Positions 1-6,074 of a DNA stretch of 9,719 bases are shown here, in pieces. The notes beneath the pieces are model-generated. The model searched no databases, was not told the origin of the DNA, and saw nothing but the letters and a program-made list of their open reading frames with translations. The position numbers and the translations under genes were made by a program. This stretch comes from Planctomycetota bacterium (lineage in GTDB: Bacteria; Planctomycetota; Phycisphaerae; Sedimentisphaerales; Anaerobacaceae), in assembly GCA_023139715.1 (NCBI GenBank), contig JAGLNB010000051.1, positions 1-9,719 of the forward strand. The letters are read 5' to 3'. Position 1 is the first letter of the stretch. Every line of letters begins with the position of its first letter.

Positions 1-242
1 ATATTGTTGATTGCGATGAAAATAATAATGTTGCTGCTGCCGAAAAAAAACAATTGCTCGACTGCAAAAACTCTATTTTTGTGACGGAAGATGATAGCCA
101 CTTAATCGCAGCTATTGGGCTTGACGATATGATTGTAGTCCATAGTCCAGATGCTACGCTGATATGCCGTAGAAATCAATCGCATCGATTGAAGGAATTA
201 CTCGACCAGATAAAAGAACAAGGCAAAGAAAGTTTTCTATAG
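1..242 (+). CDS. manC: Mannose-1-phosphate guanylyltransferase, C-terminal end (5' partial)
   Basis: The reading frame is open from the left edge (first full codon at base 3) to the TAG at 240-242, so this is the last ~79 residues of a longer gene. The in-frame TTG at 54 is internal and is not a start. The visible part reads as the terminal left-handed beta-helix of the sugar-nucleotide pyrophosphorylase family that makes GDP-mannose from mannose-1-phosphate and GTP. The segment 'LLDCKNSIFV', then 'AAIGLDDMIVVHSPDATLIC', then a charged helix with 'LKELLDQIK', follows the usual ManC ending (DC.NS, iG..D.vvv.t.DA.lvc.r). It stops after this region, so there is no fused phosphomannose isomerase domain. 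The catalytic nucleotidyltransferase domain is outside the window. ruvX follows after 15 nt, which suggests co-transcription. A related sugar-nucleotide transferase is the main alternative. Confidence 0.8.
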   Translation, partial: IVDCDENNNVAAAEKKQLLDCKNSIFVTEDDSHLIAAIGLDDMIVVHSPDATLICRRNQSHRLKELLDQIKEQGKESFL

Positions 243-257
243 AAATTACGCCATCAT

Positions 258-668
258 ATGAGATATTTAGCGATAGATTACGGCAATAGGCGAACCGGAC
301 TTGCAATATGCGATGCCGAGGAGATTATTGCTTCACCGTTGGCTGTGCTGCAAAGCCAGAAAAATCTGCTTGAAAAAATAATTGATGTTGTAAAATCTGA
401 AAATGTTGAAGCGGTTGTGATGGGTCTGCCATTTAATATGGATGGCTCTGAAGGTTTTCAGGCAAAAATCGTTTTGAAATTTGCCAAACAATTAGAAAGT
501 CATCTCCAAATCCCAATCCATTTTCAGGATGAAAGGTTGAGTACTTTTGCAGCGAGAGAAAAAATGGTCGAGGGTGATTATACGAGAAACAAAAAGAAAA
601 AACGCCTTGATGCTGTAGCCGCTGCGCAAATACTTGAAGAATTTCTCGAACAAAAAAAACAACAATGA
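258..668 (+). CDS. ruvX: RuvX/YqgF-family putative Holliday junction resolvase / pre-16S rRNA nuclease
   Basis: A 136-aa RNase H-fold protein of the usual YqgF length. The family is implicated in processing the 5' end of 16S rRNA and was named as a putative Holliday junction resolvase. All three acidic blocks are visible: 'AIDYGNRRTGLA' with Asp7, 'MGLPFNMDG' then 'FQDERLST' with Glu92, and 'KRLDAVAAAQIL' with Asp118. The C-terminal part is lysine-rich. The ATG at 258 gives a full-length N-terminus beginning directly at the first beta strand. No good Shine-Dalgarno sequence precedes it, so it may be translated by coupling to the upstream gene, which ends 15 nt away. Its TGA overlaps the dacB start (ATGA at 665-668). 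The three genes manC, ruvX and dacB look like one transcription unit, although their functions are not obviously linked. Confidence 0.93.
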   Translation: MRYLAIDYGNRRTGLAICDAEEIIASPLAVLQSQKNLLEKIIDVVKSENVEAVVMGLPFNMDGSEGFQAKIVLKFAKQLESHLQIPIHFQDERLSTFAAREKMVEGDYTRNKKKKRLDAVAAAQILEEFLEQKKQQ

Positions 669-2071
669 AAACACAAACAAAAAAAGTCCTGATTGCTATT
701 CTATTTGCCATTCTATTTGTTAGTGCCGCAAGAGCAGAGCTGACAAAACAAATCGATACAATTGTAAATCGGCCATCGCAGAAAAAAGTTCAGTTTTCTA
801 TCCAGATTGTAAAAGCAGATTCCGGCAAAACCCAATACTGCCATAATGCCAAAACGCCGTTAATCCCAGCTTCAAATATGAAAATAATCACTACCGCAGC
901 AGCACTGAAATATCTCGGCGCAGATTACGAGTATAAAACAAAAATCGGCTTATGCAACGATACGCTTATTGTAACAGCAAGTGGAGACCCGTTGCTCGGT
1001 GATAAAGACACAGATGGAAAATATAATCGGCTGAAAAATTGGATATTTGATGATATTTCAAAATCATTAAGGCAAAAAAAACAAACAGATATTAATGATA
1101 TTATAATCGATAGCAGTGTATTTGATGACCAGCGGGTTCATCCGAGCTGGCCGAAAGACGAGCTGAATCGTTGGTATGCCTGCGAAATCAGCGGCTTAAA
1201 TTACAATGGGAATTGTATAGAAATAACAACAAAAAATATTAATGGGAAAGTAGCTGTTTTTGTCGAGCCGCAAACGGATTTCGTGAAAATCATTAATCAA
1301 ATCAGGCCAATGCAAAATGGTAAAGGGGCGGTTGGGGCATACAGAAACAGCCAGCCCAATAAAATTACGCTGAAAGGGAAATGTAAAAAACAGCAGGGGC
1401 CGTTTGCCGTTGCGATTGAAAGACCATCTGCATTTTTCGGTTTTTTGCTCGCAGAATATTTGGCAAAGGAAGGGATAGCTATAAAAGGCCGGCTTATAGA
1501 AAAACCAGTTGAAAATTGCAATATAAAACCGCTGACTGAATATAGAACTCCAATAGCCGATTGCCTGAATCGCTGCAATAAAGACAGTTTGGGGCTGGCT
1601 GCAGAGGCATTGTTGAAAACCACCGCTGCTAATTCCAATACAGATAAGAAAAAAGGTGGTTGGGAAAAAGGCAGCCAAGTCATTTCACAATATTTATTAA
1701 ATCTTGGTATAGAAAAAGGCGAATTTTATATTGATGATGGAAGTGGATTTAGCAGGAAAAATAAACTAACAGCAAATGCAATAGCAAAAGTTTTATTGGA
1801 TGTTTATAAAAACAGAGATTGGCAATTATATAAAAATTCTCTTGCTGTAGCTGGTGTTAACGGAACGATTAAAAAATATTTTAAGGAAGAAAAATATAAA
1901 AGCAAGATATTCGCCAAAACCGGATACATTAATGGCGTGAAATCTCTTTCAGGTGTATGCACAACTACGAAAGGTGATTACATATTTTCCATCATAACCA
2001 ACAACGCTAACTGGCAGACACGAAAAGCAATCAACGACATAGCAAAAGCTATTGTTGATAACAATAGATAG
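665..2071 (+). CDS. dacB: PBP4-type D-alanyl-D-alanine carboxypeptidase/endopeptidase (peptidase S13)
   Basis: A 468-aa penicillin-binding protein that trims or cleaves peptidoglycan peptides in the periplasm. Residues 1-24 form a signal peptide: a lysine-rich start, a hydrophobic core, and a likely cut after Ala-Arg-Ala. The nucleophile motif SxxK is 'SNMK' at 70-73 inside 'PASNMKIITTAAAL', and KTG is at 418-420 in 'FAKTGYINGVKSLSG'. 'DDGSGFSRKNKLTA', near residue 360, is typical of family S13. The SxN motif, expected in the context NK.S.N..AE.LL, reads Ser308-Leu-Gly310 in 'NKDSLGLAAEALLKT', so the usual Asn is Gly. The long insert between SxxK and SxN, typical of PBP4, is present. The start overlaps the ruvX stop (ATGA), with no Shine-Dalgarno sequence, so translational coupling is likely. 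Family assignment is firm. Whether the enzyme is fully active is less certain because of Gly310. Confidence 0.92.
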   Translation: MKTQTKKVLIAILFAILFVSAARAELTKQIDTIVNRPSQKKVQFSIQIVKADSGKTQYCHNAKTPLIPASNMKIITTAAALKYLGADYEYKTKIGLCNDTLIVTASGDPLLGDKDTDGKYNRLKNWIFDDISKSLRQKKQTDINDIIIDSSVFDDQRVHPSWPKDELNRWYACEISGLNYNGNCIEITTKNINGKVAVFVEPQTDFVKIINQIRPMQNGKGAVGAYRNSQPNKITLKGKCKKQQGPFAVAIERPSAFFGFLLAEYLAKEGIAIKGRLIEKPVENCNIKPLTEYRTPIADCLNRCNKDSLGLAAEALLKTTAANSNTDKKKGGWEKGSQVISQYLLNLGIEKGEFYIDDGSGFSRKNKLTANAIAKVLLDVYKNRDWQLYKNSLAVAGVNGTIKKYFKEEKYKSKIFAKTGYINGVKSLSGVCTTTKGDYIFSIITNNANWQTRKAINDIAKAIVDNNR

Positions 2072-2093
2072 CTAATATAAAATCTGGTGTCTG

Positions 2094-2121
2094 GCGACGA
2101 GTTACGAACGACAAGCGACGA
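2094..2121. repeat. Four degenerate 7-bp tandem units between convergent genes
   Basis: In the 52-bp gap between the dacB stop and the stop of the oppositely oriented CNNM gene there are four contiguous 7-mers: GCGACGA, GTTACGA, ACGACAA, GCGACGA. The first and last are identical, and the middle two differ from them at two or three positions. The GC-rich CGA-containing units stand out against the AT-rich surroundings. No hairpin followed by a T-run is visible, so this does not look like an ordinary terminator. With so few units chance cannot be excluded. Confidence 0.4.
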
Positions 2122-2123
2122 TT

Positions 2124-3119
2124 TTACCATTCAGCTAAATCGCCGAGCAGTTCCTCGACAAGGTCTTTCATTGTTACTATTCCAGCAGGCCTGTCCTGTC
2201 CGGCGTAATTGGTTTTGGTAACCAGAACAAGTTGCTGGTTTTCATTTTTCATAAAATTTGTCGCATCAGTTACGCTTGTTTCTGAAGGAAGTTTTCGGAT
2301 GGGTTTTATAAATTTGCGTAAATTTTCAAATGGTTCCACTGAAGTTAGCGTTTCGTAAATGTTGACAAAGCCAATTATATTCGTATTGCTGTTTTCATAA
2401 ACAGGCAAGCGAGTGAAGCTGTGTTTTTCCAGCTTCTTCAATAATTCGTTTCTATCAGAATTTATATCCAGCATTGAAATGTTTTTGATGGGTATCATTA
2501 CGGATTTTATATGGATATTGGAAATATCTACCAACCTATTTATAATGTCGGTTTGTGTTGTGCTTAAAAGGCCTTCTTCGTAAACTTCCTTCACAATTGC
2601 CCTGATATGAATTCTGTTTACATCTATAGCTGCTTGCGAAGCTACAGATGAGCCGGTCAGCGAGGCAAATATGCGGGATAAATATCGAAGAAAAGGAACG
2701 ATTCCAAGCCAGGTAAAAAGTTTATGAGATGCGAATAAAATCGGCGAAACAAACGGCATAATAAAGTCCGAACGATAAAAGAAAATGTTTTTAGGAATTA
2801 CCTCTGAAAAAATAAATAATACAGGAGCTGTTATTAATGTTGCAAACAGTTCAGCTGTATGCTCGGTTTGCATGTGTCTTAAAAACATATAAGTTATAAT
2901 GCTCGTTGCTGCGTAATGCGCAAGATTTGTTCCCAGCAGCATCGAAAGGAGCATTGACGGCTGGTCGCGCAAACTCTTGCTTAAAACGACCGACAAAAAA
3001 TGTTTCTTTTCTACGCCGATACGTAAACGGAGCCGGCTAAACTGGTACATTCCAGTTTCAGCACCGGAAAAAACAGCGGCAAGAACTACAAACGGTATTA
3101 CTAAAACTATTAACATCAT
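2124..3119 (-). CDS. CNNM/CorC-type membrane protein: DUF21 plus CBS pair, lacking CorC_HlyC domain
   Basis: A 331-aa member of the hemolysin C/CNNM family, whose characterised members are involved in Mg2+ or other divalent-cation export. The N-terminal DUF21 membrane domain begins with a hydrophobic helix (about 2-19) followed by the hallmark 'FSGAETGMYQFSR' at 17-29. Further hydrophobic segments lie at about 56-80, 90-110 and 118-145. A cytosolic CBS pair follows: a linker with 'EEGLLSTTQTDIINRLVDIS', CBS1 from about 203 including 'FTRLPVYENSNTNIIGFV', and CBS2 to about 327 with 'GIVTMKDLVEELLGD'. It ends there, without the C-terminal CorC_HlyC domain carried by its upstream paralogue. Its start is 5 nt after the paralogue's stop, without a Shine-Dalgarno sequence, so it is surely in the same operon. 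Start codons at 3119 and 3116 are equivalent candidates. The pair may form a heteromer, which is inference. Confidence 0.88.
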   Translation of the reverse strand: MMLIVLVIPFVVLAAVFSGAETGMYQFSRLRLRIGVEKKHFLSVVLSKSLRDQPSMLLSMLLGTNLAHYAATSIITYMFLRHMQTEHTAELFATLITAPVLFIFSEVIPKNIFFYRSDFIMPFVSPILFASHKLFTWLGIVPFLRYLSRIFASLTGSSVASQAAIDVNRIHIRAIVKEVYEEGLLSTTQTDIINRLVDISNIHIKSVMIPIKNISMLDINSDRNELLKKLEKHSFTRLPVYENSNTNIIGFVNIYETLTSVEPFENLRKFIKPIRKLPSETSVTDATNFMKNENQQLVLVTKTNYAGQDRPAGIVTMKDLVEELLGDLAEW

Positions 3120-3124
3120 CTAAT

Positions 3125-4390
3125 TTATGGCTTTTTCAATATTGATTCAAGAGTCATAATAAGAGTTATAATCCGCCTTTTTTGCACACGCTCGACTGTG
3201 AATTTTAGATTATTCAAAGATGCGGTATCATTTTTCTGAGGTATTTTGCCGAGAAGAGCTGTTACCAGTCCGCCAATTGTGGCAAAACGGGCATTGGCAA
3301 TATCGATACCGAAATCCTCAGCCATATCATGGATAGCGAGATTGCCCGACAGTCGATATTTCAAAGGGCCAATCTGCTCAATGAGTTCTGTTTCATTGCC
3401 GGCCTCAATCGGGCCAAGCATCTCTTCGGCAATATCCTCAAGGCAAACCGAGCCGGCTATTCCGCCATACTCATCCACAACTATCGCTGTGTCAGTGCCG
3501 GTCTTACGGAAAAATTCCAGTAAAGATTCAACTTTTTTTTGCTCTGGAATAAAATTAATTGGCTTGATAAGTTTATCCGGCGGTGATTCGGGCTCAAGTA
3601 AAAGCTGACGAAGCCAGAGCATACCAGTTATGTTATCTTTGTTCTGCGAATATACAGGCAGCTTAGTCAGATTATTAGACAACATTATTTCACGTATTTT
3701 TTGGATTGGTTCTGTAATATCACAGGCAATCATATCTACACGCGACTTCATTACATGGCGAACTTTTAAAAAACCAAGTTCTACAATTTCACTTAGAAGT
3801 TTGTTTTCATCAGCTGTAATTAAGCCGCGTTTTTTTGTCTGTTCAATCAGAAATCGAAATTCTTTGGCACTTATGGCTTTATGGAATTTATCAGCTCCCA
3901 GAAACAAACGAAGGATTGGTTCAATCATGAAAAAACGAAAGATGAATAAAATGGGCGTAAAAATTCTAAGGCACAGAAAAGTCGGCATAGCAGCGGTGAT
4001 ACTAAGCGATTTTGAATTTGTGTAGGCAATGGATTTAGGAAGCATCTCGCCGAAAAATATCAGAGCAAAAAAAGTTATAGAAGCACAAATTATCGCTGCA
4101 CTTGCTCCGAATTGCCTTTCAATACGCAGCGTAAAAGTGCCGGCAATAGCATAAAAAAGAACGTTAACCAGCATATTTCCAAACGAAAGGCAGCTGAGCA
4201 GTTTGCCCGGTTCGCTGAGCAATTGTGCGGTGAGCATCTGGAGCTTGTGGCCTGATTTTCGCAAAAGTAAAAGCTGTTTTCTGGAAAGATTAAAAAAAGC
4301 GGTTTCAGCCCCTGAAAAAAAAGCTGAGCACACAAGCAATAACAACATAAAAATTACATAGCTGATATTTTGGTAAAAACCGAAACTCAT
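3125..4390 (-). CDS. CNNM/CorC-type membrane protein, full length (DUF21, CBS pair, CorC_HlyC)
   Basis: A 421-aa transporter-type protein of the hemolysin C/CNNM family, with the complete domain order. The DUF21 membrane region covers about 1-190. It opens with a helix at 10-25 and 'FFSGAETAFFNLSRKQL', followed by hydrophobic stretches at about 64-88, 96-115 and 132-160, with 'FFGEMLPKSIAY' between them. CBS1 lies at about 213-265 ('RHVMKSRVDM', 'LTKLPVYSQNKDNITGML') and CBS2 at about 276-328 with the conserved 'VVDEYGGIAGSVCLEDI'. The CorC_HlyC domain runs from about 338 to 415. The family is linked to Mg2+ or Co2+ efflux, and older 'hemolysin' labels are misleading. The start codon shares one base with the stop of the upstream histidine kinase gene (TGATG on the minus strand), which implies translational coupling. 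The substrate ion cannot be read from the sequence. Confidence 0.92.
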   Translation of the reverse strand: MSFGFYQNISYVIFMLLLLVCSAFFSGAETAFFNLSRKQLLLLRKSGHKLQMLTAQLLSEPGKLLSCLSFGNMLVNVLFYAIAGTFTLRIERQFGASAAIICASITFFALIFFGEMLPKSIAYTNSKSLSITAAMPTFLCLRIFTPILFIFRFFMIEPILRLFLGADKFHKAISAKEFRFLIEQTKKRGLITADENKLLSEIVELGFLKVRHVMKSRVDMIACDITEPIQKIREIMLSNNLTKLPVYSQNKDNITGMLWLRQLLLEPESPPDKLIKPINFIPEQKKVESLLEFFRKTGTDTAIVVDEYGGIAGSVCLEDIAEEMLGPIEAGNETELIEQIGPLKYRLSGNLAIHDMAEDFGIDIANARFATIGGLVTALLGKIPQKNDTASLNNLKFTVERVQKRRIITLIMTLESILKKP

Positions 4391-5184
4391 CAGTTATTGC
4401 CTGATTGTGCTTTTGGTAAAGTTAATTTGAACACCGTTGATTTGCCCAATTCAGATTGAACATTGATTTGGCCGTGGTGCTCATCCATTATTTTTTTGCA
4501 AAAAGCCAAGCCAAGCCCTGAGCCGGATGAGGTTTCTCCTGATTTTTTGGCAGCTTTTTTTGTCGTAAAAAATAAATCGAAAATATTTTCCAAATCAGCT
4601 GGCTTAATGCCGCTGCCAGTATCACAAATCTGCAAGCAAACTGAATCGGATTTATCTTCAGCAGAAATTTTCAAAGTCCCGCCGCGAGATAGCATTGCAT
4701 CACGGGCATTGAGAATCAGATTCATTAGAACCTGCTGAAATTGTATCGGGATAGCCCATACTTCTAAATCATCAGGTATTTGAATTTCTACGCTTATATT
4801 GTCTTTGGCAAAATCTCTGCCAAGAGCATTGAAGATTTCCTCAATCAAAATGACTGGGCGGATGTTCTGCTTATCATTTTCCTGGCTGTTTGCAAGAGAG
4901 AGCATACTTTCCAGTATTTTTGCAGCACGCTGGCAATTTTTGACCGTTTTTTGCATTGCTTTTTCCGCAATTGGCTTGTCCTGGGGATTGCTAATGGCAA
5001 GGGCCGCATAAGTAGCAGGGGCAGTGAGGAGGTTGTTGATTTCGTGGGCTACCATACAAGTAGTAGCTCCGATATTTGCCAATGCCTGGAGCTGGCTGAT
5101 TTGCAATTTAAGGGTATTATTCCGCAGTTTCTGTGTTGCCAGATTTTTGTGTAAAGAACGGCGTTTTTCAATAATGCTTGTCAA
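4390..5184 (-). CDS. Soluble sensor histidine kinase, coiled-coil N-terminus, TTG start
   Basis: A 264-aa two-component histidine kinase. The phosphoacceptor H-box is 'VAHEINNLLTAPATYAALA' with His47. The ATP-binding domain shows the N box 'NLILNARDAM' (155-164), G1 'DTGSGIKP' (188-195), an F-box 'FDLFFTTK' (202-209) and G2 'GSGLGLAF' (221-228). There is no transmembrane segment and no PAS, GAF or other sensor domain. Only about 40 residues precede the H-box, and they look like a charged helix or coiled coil, so the input must come from a partner or from the cytosol. The start is TTG at 5184: no ATG or GTG lies between the upstream in-frame stop and this codon, and a strong GAGGAG sits 7 nt upstream. 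It is the first gene of an operon with two CNNM proteins. No adjacent cognate regulator exists, and the nearest is the response regulator at 6075. Confidence 0.92.
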   Translation of the reverse strand: MTSIIEKRRSLHKNLATQKLRNNTLKLQISQLQALANIGATTCMVAHEINNLLTAPATYAALAISNPQDKPIAEKAMQKTVKNCQRAAKILESMLSLANSQENDKQNIRPVILIEEIFNALGRDFAKDNISVEIQIPDDLEVWAIPIQFQQVLMNLILNARDAMLSRGGTLKISAEDKSDSVCLQICDTGSGIKPADLENIFDLFFTTKKAAKKSGETSSGSGLGLAFCKKIMDEHHGQINVQSELGKSTVFKLTLPKAQSGNN

Positions 5185-5191
5185 CTGTCTG

Positions 5192-5197
5192 CTCCTC
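5192..5197 (-). promoter_or_regulatory. Shine-Dalgarno site deciding the TTG start of the histidine kinase
   Basis: On the minus strand GAGGAG ends 7 nt before TTG at 5184. This is one of the best ribosome-binding sites in the window, and it supports the non-ATG start of the kinase gene. Other starts here, such as those of ruvX and dacB, have no such site. Confidence 0.7.
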
Positions 5198-5222
5198 GTA
5201 TAAAATTCAGCTTGTTAAGATC

Positions 5223-5228
5223 TATAAT
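5223..5228 (+). promoter_or_regulatory. Possible -10 box in the divergent intergenic region
   Basis: The 81-bp gap between the divergent kinase and 90-aa genes is AT-rich and must hold promoters for both directions. On the plus strand it contains a perfect TATAAT ending 37 nt before the ATG at 5266, which would leave a leader of about 30 nt. The hexamer 17 bp upstream (ATAAAA) is a poor -35, so the call is weak. I could not pick a convincing minus-strand promoter. Confidence 0.3.
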
Positions 5229-5265
5229 TGTTTATATCGACCTTTGATGGGGTTTTTCTTGAACA

Positions 5266-5538
5266 ATGAATGAGTATGGAATTCTCGAGGAGCTTCTTGG
5301 GCTGCTTGAGCAAAATGGCGTTACAATTCGCAAAGAACCGCTTGGCGGAAACGGCGGAGGTTTGTGTGCAGTAAAAGAAAAGTCGTTTTTTTTCGTGGAT
5401 ACGCAGGCCTCATCAACGGATATGGCAGTTCTGTGTGCGGAGGCAGTGGCTGAAAAAGTGAATATAGAAAATATCTATATCCTGCCGGAAGTAAGGCAAT
5501 TTATAGAAAAACATTGTGATATTCAGCAGGAGCAGTGA
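5266..5538 (+). CDS. Conserved-looking small protein of unknown function (90 aa)
   Basis: I do not recognise a named domain. The protein is small and slightly acidic. It has an amphipathic N-terminal helix ('ILEELLGLLEQNGV'), then 'IRKEPLGGNGGGLCAVKEKS' with a glycine-rich turn, a strand 'FFFVDTQAS', an Ala-rich helix with a Cys ('MAVLCAEAVAEKV'), and 'IYILPEVRQFIEKH' near the end. This helix-strand-strand-helix plan, with LGG.GGLC and P-E-V-R motifs, resembles short uncharacterised proteins I recall from several bacterial phyla, but I cannot name the family with certainty. No transmembrane segment or signal peptide is seen. The ATG at 5266 has no good Shine-Dalgarno sequence. The end of the gene contains the ribosome-binding site of the DJ-1/PfpI gene that follows, so the two are probably co-expressed. 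It is real coding sequence by its protein-like composition and tight coupling. Confidence 0.75.
   Translation: MNEYGILEELLGLLEQNGVTIRKEPLGGNGGGLCAVKEKSFFFVDTQASSTDMAVLCAEAVAEKVNIENIYILPEVRQFIEKHCDIQQEQ
5528..5532 (+). promoter_or_regulatory. Shine-Dalgarno site inside the end of the 90-aa gene
   Basis: AGGAG lies within the last codons of the 90-aa gene, 8 nt before ATG 5541 but only 2 nt before GTG 5535. The spacing favours ATG 5541 as the start of the DJ-1/PfpI gene. It also ties that gene's translation to its upstream neighbour. Confidence 0.6.
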
Positions 5539-5540
5539 AA

Positions 5541-6056
5541 ATGGCGGCTGGAAAAGTAGCAATTGTAATCGACCAAATGTATCAGGTTCTCGAAGTATGG
5601 TATCCTTACTATAGATTTCGTGAAGCGGGACTCGGGGTTGATTTTGTTGCAGACAAGGCAAAAAAAGAATATAGTTCTAGGGAAGGATACCCGTGCATAT
5701 CCAATGTGTCGGCTGGTGATGCAAACGTTGATGATTATGATTGCATGGTTGTGCCGGGCGGATTTGCTCCGGATTTTATGCGGCGAAGCGGCGATGTCGT
5801 AAAATTTGCCAATGATATGGTAAATGCTGAAAAAATTATAGCGGCTATCTGCCATGGCGGATGGCTTTTGTGCAGTACAAAAATCTTCAAAGGAAAAAAA
5901 GCAACCTGCTTTATGGCAATTAAAGATGATATTAAAAATGCCGGAGCCAAATATGTTGATGCGGATTGCGTTGTGGATGAAAATTTGATTACGTCACGCA
6001 AGCCGGACGACCTGCCGGTTTTTTGCATGGCAATACTAAGAGCGTTGAGTAAATAG
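5541..6056 (+). CDS. DJ-1/PfpI superfamily protein with altered active-site acids
   Basis: A 171-aa protein (173 aa if the overlapping GTG at 5535 were used) of the DJ-1/PfpI class I glutamine-amidotransferase-like fold. Characterised members act as proteases, glyoxalases/deglycases or stress proteins. The nucleophile elbow 'AAICHGGWLL' carries Cys104-His105. 'MVVPGGFAPDFMRR' forms the expected glycine loop, and the C-terminal 'LITSRKPDDLPVF' is typical. Aligned by eye with my memory of Pyrococcus PfpI (PH1704), two acidic residues differ. The Glu next to the Cys pocket (E12 there) is Gln15 here in 'MYQVLEVWYP', and the inter-subunit triad Glu (E74 there) is Asp78. The Cys and His are intact. 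A protease role is therefore doubtful, and another activity, or regulation by Cys oxidation, is possible. There is no signal peptide, so it is cytosolic. The gene is coupled to the 90-aa gene upstream. Confidence 0.88.
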   Translation: MAAGKVAIVIDQMYQVLEVWYPYYRFREAGLGVDFVADKAKKEYSSREGYPCISNVSAGDANVDDYDCMVVPGGFAPDFMRRSGDVVKFANDMVNAEKIIAAICHGGWLLCSTKIFKGKKATCFMAIKDDIKNAGAKYVDADCVVDENLITSRKPDDLPVFCMAILRALSK

Positions 6057-6074
6057 AAACGGGAGTAATTTGTA

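Noticed and set aside
54..242. A separate 62-aa gene starting with TTG at 54
   Set aside because: The frame is open to the left edge and the protein continues the ManC C-terminal pattern, so it is the end of a longer gene.
1196..1683. Minus-strand open frames of 160 and 128 aa inside dacB
   Set aside because: They are shadows of the PBP4 coding frame with low-complexity Phe/Ile-rich translations.
3246..4025. Plus-strand open frames of 120 and 131 aa inside the CNNM gene
   Set aside because: They are antisense to a gene with clear conserved domains, and their own translations show no recognisable domain.
4463..5154. Plus-strand open frames opposite the histidine kinase
   Set aside because: The minus-strand frame carries all kinase boxes. 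The opposite frames have no recognisable motif and no ribosome-binding site.
5535..5540. GTG 5535 as the start of the DJ-1/PfpI gene, overlapping the previous stop (GTGA)
   Set aside because: The AGGAG is only 2 nt from GTG but 8 nt from ATG 5541, and the two extra residues add nothing to the fold. Not strictly excluded.
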